Shown here in pieces: positions 1 through 10,118 of a stretch of DNA of 64,000 bases. Origin of the DNA: Campanula takesimana (Eukaryota; Streptophyta; Magnoliopsida; Asterales; Campanulaceae); assembly GCA_026119855.1 (NCBI GenBank), contig JAOWBW010000282.1:1448085-1512084 (forward strand), read 5' to 3'. Within the stretch, counting starts at the first letter, position 1. Each line of letters opens with the position of its first letter. Both the position numbers and the translations under genes were made by a program. The notes under the pieces are model-generated. The model did not search any database. It saw nothing but the letters and a program-made list of their open reading frames with translations, and was not told the origin of the DNA.

Positions 1-178
1 GACAACTCGGTCCATATCGAGACAAGCTCCCATGAGCTCCAAGTCGGCAACTCGGTCCATATCGAGACAAGCTCCCATGAGCTCAAGTCGACAACTCGGT
101 CCATATCGAGACAAGCTCCCATGAGCCCCAACTCAACAAACTCGGTCCATATCGAGACAAGCTCCCATGAGCTCCAAT
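1..178 (+). repeat. tandem repeat, ~45-bp unit, 4 copies (TAT-0 3' UTR)
   Basis: Units start near 4, 49, 93 and 138 and are nearly identical. Each contains two short inverted repeats, CTCG...CGAG and GCTCCCATGAGC. Tandem arrays between the last ORF and the polypurine tract are a known feature of Tat/Ogre elements. Confidence 0.9.
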
Positions 179-354
179 ACAACACTCCAGAAAAAGCCGC
201 TCACACAGGGAGCGCACCACTATCTCTCGCAATTTCAAATTCCTGCTTTCATCGAGTCTTTGCCTTTTTTTTTTTTTTTTGGTGATGTCCTCGGCGGGTG
301 TTTTTAACTTTCGTCGACGCATTTTGCTTTGCAATCCACGTCGCCGAGGGGCTC
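1..354 (+). mobile_element. TAT-0: 3' end of internal region of a Tat/Ogre-type gypsy element
   Basis: This is the last part of an element that starts left of the window. It holds four copies of a ~45-bp repeat, a spacer with a long T run (267-283), and a purine-rich tract (CCGAGGGGCTC, about 343-354) directly before the LTR at 355. The same spacer and tract, reverse-complemented, flank the LTR of TAT-2 at 33596-33690, so the two elements are relatives. No coding sequence is supported here. Confidence 0.8.
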
Positions 355-546
355 TGTAGACACCCCGCCTTGGACCGCTCACCCCGATTGCACATTTGAT
401 TTTGTGTTTCTCCCCATTCTAAGTGTTTCTCGTTAGTTTCTGTCACTTCCGTTAAGTTCCTGACTGACTTCGTTAAGTCCAGGGACTAAACTGAATGACA
501 GGGCTGACTTTCTAGTCCATTCTGTCAAAATTGCCTTCTCTGAGTC

Positions 547-573
547 GCGCGCCTCCGACACCCGGAGGCGCGC
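547..573. promoter_or_regulatory. perfect 11-bp-arm CG-rich inverted repeat in U3 of TAT-0
   Basis: Arms GCGCGCCTCCG (547-557) and CGGAGGCGCGC (563-573) flank a 5-base loop. The dyad lies about 150 bp upstream of the TATA box at 724, where an LTR enhancer would lie. Confidence 0.6.
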
Positions 574-723
574 CTCCCGCCCCCAAAGCAGGAAGCGCGC
601 GCCTCTGGGCGTCAGTTACAGATTTCTGGCCAGGATTCCCTCCCTTGCTCAATTTACAGGATTTTTCCCGGGAAGGATTTCTTGGTGACTGAGTTTTGGC
701 ACCAAAAACACCCCTCTTTCACC

Positions 724-731
724 TATAAAAA
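724..731 (+). promoter_or_regulatory. TATA box of TAT-0 LTR
   Basis: TATAAAAA follows a short T/C tract. The related TAT-2 LTR has the same word in a similar context, reverse-complemented, at 33047-33054. Confidence 0.65.
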
Positions 732-1330
732 CCTCTCTTTACCTCCATTTTCAAGGATCGAAAACTTGGACCGAAAATTGAACTTACAAAAACTATACCA
801 AAATCACTTTCTAAAGGTTCTCCAAGGATTTCATCAAGAAATATTTGAAGGTCTTCAAATTGTAGGTAAAAGTCCATCTTTTCCTTCCTCTTCTACTTCA
901 TCTCCTCTCTCTTTTTACTTTAATCAAATGTGCAATCACCCAAATCATTTTGGGACATAACTCTAATGATCACCTCATCTCATTGAGGTTGGTTAAGGAG
1001 TTATCTCCTACATTCTAAATCTTATTTTAAACCCCCTTTTTATGACTTAAAGAAGAAGAAGAAGAACATTTTCATTCATGTAGATTTTGATCAAGCAAGA
1101 CCAACTTAAGTTGGGCGAGATGGGTGTTTCGGTACTTCCCATCTCGTAATCTAACCCCCGGACCTCAAAACAAAGAATCTCTGTTTTCGTAATCAAACTT
1201 AGGCTACAATCAATAGGTTTTTCTTATGTTCCTCAAAACATAAGTGGCGACTCTAAAAAACAAGTTAGACATCCTAGGATAACACCGCGCGCTCCAGCCT
1301 AAGGCCGTGGTTACCCCCGGGGTATCTACA

Positions 1331-1827
1331 GTTCCCCGAGTGACCATTTTGAGAAAAGTCTAGGTCCCCCGAGTGACCATCTTGAGAAAAGTTTAGGTCC
1401 CCCGAGTGACCCATTTTGAGAAAAATCTAGGTCCCCCAAGTGACCATTTTGAGAAAAGTCTAGGTCCCCCGAGTGATCATTTTGAGAAAAGTTTAGGTCC
1501 CCCGAGTGACCCATTTTGAGAAAAATCTAGGTCCCCCGAGTGACCATTTTGAGAAAAGTCTAGGTCCCCCGAGTGACCATTCTGAGAACATTTAGGTCCC
1601 CCGGGTGACCATTCTGAAAACATGTAGGTCCTCCGAGTGACCCTTGTTGAAAAGGCTTGGGTCCCCCGAGCGATCCCTTTCAAGATAAAACTTAGGTCCC
1701 CCGAGTGACCATTTTGAGAAAAGTCTAGGTCCCCCGAGTGACCATTTTGAGAAAAGTCTAGGTCCCCCGATCGACCCTTCTGAGATAAAACTTAGGTCCC
1801 CCGAGCGACCCTCTGAGACAAAAACCA
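1331..1827 (+). repeat. tandem repeat, ~33-bp unit, about 15 copies (TAT-3)
   Basis: The unit begins GGTCCCCCGAGTGACC, an inverted repeat (GGTC...GACC), followed by a variable A/T-rich tail. Copies in the middle are most alike and the right-hand ones diverge. Open frames on the minus strand here are only repeat translations. Confidence 0.93.
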
Positions 1828-2335
1828 GGCAGTCCTAGCGACGTAAGCCCAGCTTTGTGAAATTAAATTTGGCCGTCCTCGACGTAAGCCCAGTTAAAAG
1901 TTAAAATTTGGAAATGATCTTATGCCTAGTGCTTATTTTGGCCGTCCCTGACGTAAGCCCAGTTAAAAATTTGTTGAGAAAATTTGGCCGTCCCTGCCGT
2001 AAGCCCAGTTAAAAATTTGTTGAGAAAAATTTGGCCGTCCCTGACGTAAGCCCAGTTAAAAATTTGTTGAGAAAATTTGGCCGTCCCTGACGTAAGCCCA
2101 GTTAAAAATTTGTTGAGAAAATTTGGCCGTCCCTGACGTAAGGCCAGTTAAAAATTTGTTGAGAAAATTTTGGCCGTCCCCGACGTAAGCCCATTAGTTA
2201 TGACTTAGAATAGTCATTATAGGCTAGAGCCTTTGTCATGGCCGTCCCCGACGTAAGCCCATTAGTTATGACTTAGAATAGTTGTTATAGGCTAGAGCCT
2301 TTGCCATAGGCCGTCCCCGACGTAAGCCCAGTAAA
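1828..2335 (+). repeat. tandem repeat, ~45-70-bp unit, 10 copies (TAT-3)
   Basis: The core GGCCGTCCCTGACGTAAGCC recurs ten times with A/T-rich linkers. The last three copies have a longer linker (TTAGTTATGACTTAGAATAG...), so the array consists of two sub-families. Confidence 0.92.
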
Positions 2336-2343
2336 AATCTGTC

Positions 2344-2440
2344 CCGTGTGAGTCAACCCTCTCCTATAGAGTCAAGTTGACCATATCCCCAGCAAGTCAA
2401 CCCTCTCCCATAGATCCAAGTTGACCATGTCTCGCCTCTG
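2344..2440 (+). repeat. two-copy repeat with GTCAAC/GTTGAC arms (TAT-3)
   Basis: Two ~47-bp copies each contain AGTCAACCCTCTCC and, further on, AAGTTGACCAT, which form GTCAAC/GTTGAC arms around a CT-rich loop. Confidence 0.75.
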
Positions 2441-2810
2441 ACCCCTAGAGTCATGCCTCCTTGCGGACCTTAGTAACCCCGCGTACCCCCGAACTACATT
2501 AGGCTTGATTCCCCGCGAACGGGATACGTAGGAATCCTATACTACTGGGTCCAGCCATGCAACCAAAATCGGTTAAAGCCGTCATCCCGTCAGATTGGGA
2601 TGCTTATTTTTATCGACAACCCCGCTCCTTCGAAGCGACGTTGCCGAGGGGCTCTGTAAGTACCCCAATCTGAAAACGACCTATCTTAGAGGTAGCCTTA
2701 GCACCGTTTCAGGGATAAGCTGATAGGCCAGGACCTCCATAGGATAAGCTATAAATTCCAGGACTACTCAGGTATAAAATTGGAAAAATCCAGAAGCTCG
2801 CCAGGCTGAG

Positions 2811-2852
2811 CCGTACGGATGTTTTGGGGACTAGAGGGGCCTAGCCGTACGG
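2811..2852. promoter_or_regulatory. two CCGTACGG palindromes upstream of the TAT-3 TATA box
   Basis: CCGTACGG occurs at 2811-2818 and 2845-2852, 24-65 bp before the TATA box. Two matching copies are kept in the reversed LTR near 62800-62840. Confidence 0.6.
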
Positions 2853-2875
2853 CTGGTTTAGGCACCCTCAGTCCC

Positions 2876-2883
2876 TATAAATA
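2876..2883 (+). promoter_or_regulatory. TATA box of TAT-3 LTR
   Basis: TATAAATA in CTCAGTCCCTATAAATAG. The corresponding position in the reversed copy (62770-62790) reads as a damaged TATA. Confidence 0.65.
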
Positions 2884-4161
2884 GAACCCCTTGCTGATCA
2901 TTTCAAAGGGGGGGGGGGAGAAATACACATTAGGGAGGTCACTTTGCTGGAATTACCACAGAGTAAGAGTGAGAGTGATCACAAACCAAAAAAGGAGAGA
3001 AGAAAGGAAGATTGGCCATAACCATCATAGGTAAAGCCACCTCCCCCCTCCTTTCTCTTCATCTTACTCCTATTTTCTTTCTTATATCTTGGTTATACAT
3101 GTATTTACTCTTCATTCATGCAAAGACTTGTCCATTTCAAGCACCTTTTATTTCTTGCAAGACTTGTCCATTATCAAGCACTATATACCTATCTATTACA
3201 TTAGTATCTTGTCCAAGCTATGAGAAGTTCAAAGGTGCCCTCCATACCTTATATGGAAGAGGTTCTAAACCTAGACACTCATAGACTTGTTGATTGTCAT
3301 TTACATTCCTTATTCATTTAAATGTTATGCTTGTTTGGCCATGATAATCATGAGGGTGGTGGAACCTTAGTGTCCATCATTTTCCTCTTTGGTTTAGCTT
3401 CAAAATCCCACTTTTGTGTCATAAAGATTCAATCTTTATGTGTTATTTTGACTCTTGGAAGGATTTTAAGTCATAAAATGTCATCTTGGTGATAAAGTTC
3501 CAATCTTTATTCACCAAATGACCAACTTTGGTCCAAAGGGGACATTCATCAATTTTCTTGATTTTCTCCTATGATTGCTCATGATCACACCCAAATACTT
3601 GTTTTGGGGGACCAAGTGATGATCATTTAGCATAGGAATGATGTTATAAAACTTGTAAAATGATTTCTTGCAAACTGGGATCAAGAACAGTGTGTCCAGC
3701 TTCAGACAGAATGCCCTGTTTCTGTTCTGAAATGGACTGTTCTTGAGCAAACTGTAAAATCCCATAATTGCTTCCTCCAGCTGTACGGCTACTTTAGGTA
3801 GGAGGGCAAAATTGCATGTTTTGTCCTCTGACCTTTATCTTATCACTTAAGGCCCCTTTTTCAGCCGAGTTTTCTCAAATAAAATCAACGACATAATTTT
3901 TCCGTTAAATACACACACACACATATGCACATTTTAACTAACTTAGGGAGACTCGGCTTTGTCCGAGGCAACTCGAGAGGACGTAAAAACTCCTCCCAAG
4001 TTGTAACCTGACCTCCGAACCTTTGAACTCAAACCTTTGTCATTTTGGTAGGTTTAAAATTAACAAAATATGGCGACTCCGTTAAATTTGACCGGTTCCC
4101 GTGTTTGGCGTTTCGCCCCATACATCCATCGCGTTTCCGCGCGCGGGGCGGGATCCTTACA

Positions 4162-4751
4162 GGAACTTGAATATTCCCAAAAAGAGTGCAAGTCCCATAA
4201 GGAGGAGATTGAAAAACTCAAGCTCCAAATATTTGGGATAGCTTCTGTTTTGGAAGAAAACCGCTACCTTAAGGACAGAACCGAGGTACTTCACACCCAA
4301 ATCCATGATCTTACTGCACAAAGGGATGAACTTCAAAAAGTGACCGATGTGTGGACTAAGTCTGGTGTCATCATGGAACAAATCGTTAATTCACAAATTC
4401 TCTCTAAGGAGAAAAGTGGATTAGGATTTAAAACTGATGATGGGTGTAAGTGTCCTTGTCTCTGTGCTGAAGGTGGTGTGAAACCAACTGAACAAACCAA
4501 AAAAATTCCTAAGGTGAATCATGCTGGTAAAAAGGGCTCAACACAAGAAATTAAAAAGTAAAATTATTTCTATGAGTATCCTAAAAACCAGACTGGGAGA
4601 GATCCAAAGTGGAAAGAGAAATCCACAGCGGCTGAGGCAACCAAAGAAGTATTAAGTGATGAAACCGCTCCTAGTCTTTTTAAGGAATATCCTGTTATAT
4701 TTCCTAAAGCCACACCTAAGAGGAAGGTTGAGCTCAAGAAGGTTAACTTTG
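4162..4751 (+). pseudogene. SIRE-B gag, middle segment (coiled-coil and linker)
   Basis: The translated segment aligns with the C-terminal third of the SIRE-A gag (about 22030-22480). It has a heptad-rich stretch, then a shared block ending in MEQI, then a G-L-G-F-x-T motif and a Cys-rich patch. Gag packages element RNA into cytoplasmic particles. There is an in-frame TAA at 4559-4561. The left end is cut by the TAT-3 LTR; the first ~30 codons of the open frame (4070-4161) belong to that LTR, so the apparent ATG at 4070 is not the gag start. The right end is cut by TAT-1 and continues at 44243. Confidence 0.85.
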
Positions 4752-5025
4752 TGTGAATACCCCTTTCCGATGAAGCGACGCATGGGAAGTATCTTCTGAT
4801 TATTTTTATTTACAAAAGGAATATTCATAACAACATTAAAAATATGAGAGTCGCCACGCCGTTTTAATTATAGCCAAAACATTGAAAAAAGCATCTTTAG
4901 TGGGTTCGGGGGTCAAATTACAACAAGAGAAGAATATCGAACGTTATCACTCCTATTGCCCGAATTGATCGGTCTTTCTATCATGATGTGGTGTTAGTAG
5001 TGTGTTAGTGATTGAGACCGGATCC

Positions 5026-5075
5026 AAAGATTGCCTACGCTCCTCTCAATGTGAGAAGCTCAGGTCAGCGTAGTT
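5026..5075. other. CTACG/CGTAG module in the TAT-1 LTR
   Basis: GCCTACGCTCC, a variable middle ending GCTCAGGTCA, then GCGTAGTTC. The matching copy in the other LTR is at 43364-43415. This is one of at least eight instances of the module in the Tat elements here. Confidence 0.6.
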
Positions 5076-5563
5076 CGAGAAGAATTTAGAATAGGCAGGA
5101 GAATCGGGATCATGCATAATGAGGGGGGAATTTACCTAAAGATTAGGGTTTAGAAGTAGTTCCTAGATCATCCTCGGGTTGATGAACCCTAGATCATCAT
5201 CGGCTATGAAATAACATGTAATTATGAAGATCGCAACCCTATATATAGCATAAATAAGGTTTTAATCTATGAATATGATGAACCTGCAAAGAACATATTT
5301 ATGAACATATGAATGAACATGCAAAGCATATGAAGAAACTATGAATAAACATGCAAGAACATGAATATTAAAGATCTACATTAAAAATGATGCAAGAACA
5401 TGAAGAAAAAGTTAGAAAACTTACCTATGTTGGCAAGAAATAAACCTTGATCTCCTTGAGTGTTTGAATGCTTAATTAGGGAGAAAATTGTGTTTAAGAA
5501 CTCTAAAATTCGGACTTAAAGATCTCAAACTCGGGATCCCCCAGACCAATGGAATGGAATGAG

Positions 5564-5571
5564 TTTATATA
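5564..5571 (-). promoter_or_regulatory. TATA box of TAT-1 LTR
   Basis: TATATAAA on the minus strand. The TGGCCGCGTGGCCA copies at 5619-5704 lie 50-140 bp upstream of it in transcription direction. Confidence 0.55.
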
Positions 5572-5618
5572 GTAAACTGATGGGAAGATCTGACGGCTGA
5601 GATCATCCGGGACAAGGT

Positions 5619-5704
5619 TGGCCGCCTGGCCATGATTGAAGACCGCAACAAGAGTGGCCGCGTGGCCAAGGTTGGGGCGCGGCAATGTTGGCCGCGTGGC
5701 CAAG
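5619..5704. promoter_or_regulatory. three copies of TGGCCGCGTGGCCAAG in the TAT-1 LTR
   Basis: Copies are at 5619-5634 (GCC-to-CCT variant), 5655-5670 and 5689-5704. The other LTR has them at 43956-43971, 43992-44007 and 44026-44041. The same motif recurs upstream of both PMD genes (7084-7217 and 9885-9971). The motif is a near-dyad, TGGCC...GGCCA. Confidence 0.8.
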
Positions 5705-6424
5705 GTTGCGGGCTGACGTGATTCCTAAGCTAGGGTTTCTGCATGGTTTAAGGAAACCATATTTTGACCATATTTAGGGTGTTCTAGAATAATGAGACAT
5801 ATTTTGGGAATTCGGGATAAGTCTTTACAAGGTTTCTAATTCCTATAAAGTCCTTGTATATTTGGGAAAGCCCTAATAAACTCATTTTCAGATCGGGTAC
5901 TAATAGTAGCCCCTCGGCGACGCTTCTTACAAGGCAATGGAGGGTCGACGATAAAAGAAGGATCTGTTCTGGAACATGAGTTTCAAAACAGATGAAAGAA
6001 TCGATGGAACGGCTGAACCTTGGAGGCGACCTACGTATCCACAGGGGAATCAAGCCAAACGTAGTTCAGATCTGATGGGAAATTGGGAATGATTGTCCAC
6101 TAGTGGGGAGCAACATCTTCTGCTGGGGAGAAGTCTGATCTGTGGGAAAATGCATCTGCCGGGGAAAATGCAACTGCAGGGGATGAGAGATGACCATGTC
6201 GGTCGGGTGGCTGAACCTTTTCAGGCTTCCTACGTATCCTCAGAGGAATCAAGCCGGTCGTAGTTCGAAGATATTGGGGAAAGACGAGACATCGAACTTC
6301 TGCTGCGGATAATAAACCTACGGATACTATCTTGTATGAAGAACGAACATTCGTAAGCAATGAAGTTATTTGGGAAAAATAAAGACTACGTCGTCTAAAT
6401 AATCCCAAGATGGAATGGTAAATG

Positions 6425-6945
6425 CAATCAGGATCGCCAGGGTTCCTGCCGATCGCGCTAAAGTAATAGATGCTGGATCTCTCGCAATTAGAAACGCCAG
6501 GGTTTCTGCCAATCACGATCGATCTAGGATGCGTATGACATAAAGGTGCCGAAGTCTCTGCAATCATACGAATCCTAAACATATGTTTGGAAATTTTAAA
6601 CGCAATCAGAAACGCCTGGGTTTCTGCCGATTGCGTTAAAATAATAGATGCTGGATCTCTCGCAATTAGAAACGCCAGGGTTTCTGCAAATCACGATCGA
6701 TCTAGGATGCGTATGACATAGAGGCGCCGAAGTCTCTGCAATCATACGAATCCTAAGCATATGTTTGGAAATTTTAAACGCAATCAGAAACGCCCGGGTT
6801 TCTGCCGATCGCGTTAAAATAATAGATGCTGGATCTCTCGCAATTAGAAACGCCAGGGTTTCATCCAATCACGATCGATATAGGATGCGTATGACATAGA
6901 GGCGCCGAAGTCTCTGCAATCATACGAATCCCAAGCAAATATTTG
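6425..6945 (-). repeat. ~178-bp tandem repeat, 3 copies (TAT-1 3' UTR)
   Basis: Copies start near 6425, 6601 and 6780. Each carries two AGAAAC...GTTTCT inverted repeats and a GGCGCCGAAGTCTCTGC block. Minus-strand open frames here are repeat translations. Confidence 0.88.
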
Positions 6946-7083
6946 GTAAAGAATGGAAATTTTAAGGGGCTTTCCGTTCCCAAAGGTAACGAATATCAGT
7001 CAAAATAGTGCTAAGGGCACCTAAAATGAATCAAAAGGAAAATATCAGGGGCAAAAATGGGATTTTATCTGAAGGGACAAGGT

Positions 7084-7217
7084 TGGCCGCGTGGCTAAGG
7101 TCACTGAATTGCAATAGTGGCCGCGTGGCCAAGGACGCTGAGTGGTCAGATCTCCTTCACGCGGATCGCTGATCTGACGGCTGGGATTGCGAGGGCAGAA
7201 GTGGCCGCGTGGCCAAG
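7084..7217 (+). promoter_or_regulatory. motif cluster upstream of PMD1
   Basis: Three TGGCCGCGTGGCCAAG copies. The intervening DNA also shares GATCTGACGGCTG and GGGCTGAC with the LTR block at 5588-5712, so this is a partial copy of the LTR U3 block in the same + orientation. It lies 185-320 bp before the PMD1 ATG. Confidence 0.7.
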
Positions 7218-7402
7218 GTCGCCGTCGGGCTGACTCCTTGGTCACATCACCCAGAAACCCTCCCTCTTCTCCTTCTTCCTTCTTCTTCCTTCTTCTTCCT
7301 CCTCTATTGTTGCCGAGTTAGAGAGAGAAAATTGAGTTTTAGAGAGAAAAAGCTAGGATTTGATATTTTTTTGAGGATTTCGTTTCGAATACTTCGTTTA
7401 GA

Positions 7403-9616
7403 ATGGCGGGCTGGATCAATGAGGCTTTGTTTGGGGGTTTTCTGGGCCAAGGTGGATATGTGCCCCCACAACAAGAACAAGAACAGTGGCATGGCGATCC
7501 TCAAGGTGAGGGAAATGTAGGGGCTAACCCAGGAGCGGGCTTTGAAGCGGCGCCCTTGATACCACGGGGCGGTTTGAGACCACGAGCAGCGACTCGGAAC
7601 TTTCGCGACGGCCTTCTTCGGTCAACCTTTGATCAAGACTACGATTTCTACATCGACTCGGAGCGTCACTGGTCGATGGGCCTTCCGGAGACACGAGAGG
7701 TAAATTTCAAATTTTCGCTCCTCTCATTTTCACATTTTTCGTACTTTTGTACAAAATATATATTGCTAGAATCGTAATTTGCTAGAAATGTAGATTGCTA
7801 GACATGTAAATTGCTAGGAGTATAACATACCTGTGCTGTGTTTACCTGCAGAGGATCAAGACTCGTGGGTCCACAGTGACTGTGGGCAAACTGTGGGCGT
7901 CTCTGCCGGAGGGACCGGGCGGTTTGCGTGCTCGGATCGAGGCTATGGGGTTTGGCCCATTCTTTGACAGTGTCTGCATAGTTGGGGGCACCCTGAAGGT
8001 GGCGGCGGTGATAGAGGTGTGCAGGGAGTTCTAGTGGGATACCACCCATACCTTCCACTTCAGTTGGGGAGAGATTACCATCACGCCGACGGATTTCGCA
8101 GCTATCACGGGGTTGAGGTTTACTGCTACCCCTTTGCCTTTTGATGAGAGCTTGGCGGAGCGGCGGGACTATAGGCAGGCTCTGTTGGGATTTGACACTG
8201 ATCTGGGAGGAGGTGTCAAGGGTTATGGAGTGGAGGCCGGGAAGGTGAACCGTTTGGTGGAGATGGCTATTGAGGGCTTTGGTAGGGGGGAGTATGATTT
8301 GGATTGCTTGGTCCGGCTGTTCTTATGGTACAGCTTTTCAGAGATCTTGTTTCCCAGTGGGGCTACTTTCTGCAGGTACTCACTGTTAGGGGCTTTTGTG
8401 GACTTGGACCAAGTCGGTGAGATTTCTTGGGGCGGAGCTGGTTTGGTTGAGATTTACCGGGCATTGGACCATTGCTCGAGGGCTAGCTCGTCGGCCTTTG
8501 ACGGGTTTCAGTTCGCCTTTGAGGTATGCTCTTGACTACCATTCTTTTCACTTGTTGAGATTTCTGCTCTATCTTTTGGTCTGAAATGTCCCTTTCATTG
8601 TATGCACAGGCTTGGGTGTACGAGATATTTGGTGTCGCCCCTTTTCAGTTGGTGATGAGTGCCAACAAGGTTGTTCCCATCATGTCGTACTGGTGCAAGA
8701 GCAACAGGGCGCCTCCCCGCAGGAACCGGGACAGGAAGACGGTGGATGCTGCTGAACTGAGGAGGGTGTTCGCGATGTCTGAGCCTATCGGGGTTAGGTT
8801 TTACCCATAGAGTCCGGCTAATGAGGCTTCGGCGGGTCCCTATGTAGTGGAGTTGACCGCTTCTAGGGTTCTGCTTGTGGGTCTCACCGGGGAGGCCATG
8901 TATCTCGAATAGAGGGTGGTTCGTCAGCATAGGGCCGGTGCGTTACCGTGGGCTCCTTATGATCCTCCTCGGGATATGCTCCATCCCGCGAGGTTGGCAA
9001 CTTTCTTGGCTCCCACTCCGGCAGAGCATTATAGAGGGAGTGACGACTATGCCGGCTACGTGCGTACACGGTTGATCTCCCCTCAGGTTTGGGCTAGGAT
9101 GCTATCGGGAGAGGGATCGAGCTCGGCCCGGTATGTTGGTCGGAGTCGGCCTTTGGTTGACATGCCCCTTCGCTCGAGTAGCGTGAGAGTGATGAGTGGC
9201 GGCCGGGAGGTGGAGCTTAGCTTGGAGCCGACTGATGCAGATCTTGTTGAGGAGACATTCGTTCCTCCGCCCGACGCTGGGGTACGGCTTTGTGTTTTAT
9301 ATTAGTCATGTTCGCACACACTTATTTCTTTCTGTATCACAATCTCTGCCTTTGGTTCCCCTTTCAGGTGACTCGGGAGGCATATATCCATTCAGCTCGG
9401 CGGGAGAACGTGTTGATGCGCTTACTGAGGGAGGCGTACCATTCATGTACTTGTCAGAGGGACGACGTTGCGTCACCCCAGCGTCGTGAGCGGTCTCCGA
9501 ACGGTGCGGGCTCTTCTCACACTGGTGGTCGAGCGGTCCGAGGATGGAGTTCGGGTGCCGGTAGCTCTCGAGCTTTAGCGCGGCGTGGATACACCACGGA
9601 GGAGGATTCTGATTAG
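7403..9616 (+). pseudogene. PMD1: four-exon plant mobile domain gene, antisense in TAT-1
   Basis: Exons read as 7403-7699, 7852-8523, 8610-9281 and 9368-9616, with GT-AG introns all in phase 0 (7700-7851, 8524-8609, 9282-9367). They encode about 629 codons. Exon 1 has a Gln/Gly-rich start. Exon 2 carries the PMD signature: a Trp-rich block, then an HTFHF-like strand, WGEITITPTDFAAITGL, and an FLWY segment. Exon 4 ends in a Ser/Gly/Arg-rich tail. There are three in-frame TAG codons, at 8032-8034, 8808-8810 and 8910-8912, so this copy is probably dead. PMD proteins of plant genes are nuclear and linked to transcription and silencing; PMD ORFs are also known in transposons. It runs opposite to TAT-1 and in the same direction as PMD2. 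Confidence 0.75.
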
Positions 9617-10118
9617 GCGGGGCCCCTCTTTCCATCTTTATTTCCTACACTGTTAGCTAGTAGAGACAAATATGTACTGGACAAACATTTAACATGCATG
9701 TAAATATATTTATGAACTAAAATGAGAATGATTTTGTGACAACCTATCTGTACAAACTAATTATTTTACAATGCTCCTAATTTTTATACAATGCATGAGC
9801 CTCGGGGAGGGACAGGTACGTTGTTTGCATGGATCCGTTGCGGAGTGGGAGTAACAATCTGCGATTTCTGCATGGGGGCAAGAGTGGCCGCGTGGCCAAG
9901 GCAAAGTCGGCCGCCTGGCCAAGAGCAATAGTAGCCGCGTGGCCGAGGACAATTGTGGCCGCGTGGCCAAGTCTGCCGCCGTCTCTGGTTTTCCTTTTCC
10001 TGGCAAGAATTGGAGTTTGTGCACTATTTAATGGGAGTTTGTGTTGCCTTAGAATTCGTACCAGCCACTTCTTTTGAGAAATTTAGAGTTCCAATCACCA
10101 ATTTGCTTGCTCTTTGCC
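9617..10118 (+). promoter_or_regulatory. spacer and upstream region of PMD2
   Basis: After the PMD1 stop there is an A/T-rich stretch, then four TGGCCGCGTGGCCAAG-type motifs (9885-9900, 9908-9923, 9932-9947, 9956-9971), a TATTTAA word (10024-10030) and a short leader to the ATG at 10119. The motif-TATA-gene order matches the LTR and PMD1 regions. Confidence 0.6.

Larger units (their letters stand above)
355..1330 (+). mobile_element. TAT-0 3' LTR
   Basis: The LTR runs from TGTAGACACC (355) to GGTATCTACA (1330), with a TGTAGA/TCTACA terminal inverted repeat, and is 976 bp long. A polypurine tract precedes it and no primer binding site follows it, so it is the 3' LTR of a + strand element. It carries a TATA box at 724-731 and a GC-rich U3. 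It sits inside the ~33-bp repeat array of TAT-3; the right target-site copy would be GTTCC at 1331-1335, and the left copy is outside the window. Confidence 0.88.
1331..2654 (+). mobile_element. TAT-3: 3' untranslated region of a second Tat/Ogre-type element
   Basis: Non-coding DNA between the TAT-0 insertion and the TAT-3 LTR. It consists of three successive tandem arrays, a conserved CTACG/CGTAG module in reverse orientation (about 2491-2534), and a polypurine tract (GCCGAGGGGCTC, about 2643-2654) abutting the LTR at 2655. The coding part of TAT-3 lies left of TAT-0, outside the window. Confidence 0.82.
2655..4161 (+). mobile_element. TAT-3 3' LTR
   Basis: The 1507-bp LTR runs from TGTAAGTACCCC (2655) to CCTTACA (4161), with a TGTAAG/CTTACA terminal inverted repeat. 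A polypurine tract precedes it. A diverged LTR of the same family lies reversed at 62077-62998. The LTR end carries a GGCGACTCC word (about 4072-4080), which is also seen near the ends of the TAT-0 and TAT-1 LTRs. It ends inside the gag of SIRE-B; the right target-site copy would be GGAAC (4162-4166). Confidence 0.85.
4752..5905 (-). mobile_element. TAT-1 3' LTR
   Basis: It matches the right-hand copy (43229-44242) over 4896-5905. The inner edge reads GGGTACTAATA against GGGTACTAACA in the partner, followed by a reversed polypurine tract AGCCCCTCGGCGACG at 5908-5922, which fixes the orientation as minus. A TATA box (TATATAAA, minus) lies at 5564-5571. The outer 145 bp, with a GGCGACTCTC word, have no counterpart in the other LTR. 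Confidence 0.87.
5906..7402 (-). other. TAT-1 3' untranslated region and PMD1 upstream region
   Basis: Seen here are: a reversed polypurine tract; two CTACG/CGTAG modules (about 5996-6045 and 6222-6272); three ~178-bp repeats; three TGGCCGCGTGGCCAAG motifs (7084-7099, 7118-7133, 7202-7217); then a pyrimidine-rich tract (7257-7310) read as the leader of PMD1 on the + strand. I see no coding sequence for the element strand. Confidence 0.7.

Noticed and set aside
1326..1683. Minus-strand ORFs with repeated HSGDLDFSQNG peptide
   Set aside because: Translation of the ~33-bp tandem array of TAT-3.
4070..4161. ATG at 4070 as start of a gene
   Set aside because: The first ~30 codons lie in the TAT-3 LTR, and the frame joins a gag fragment by chance at the insertion site.
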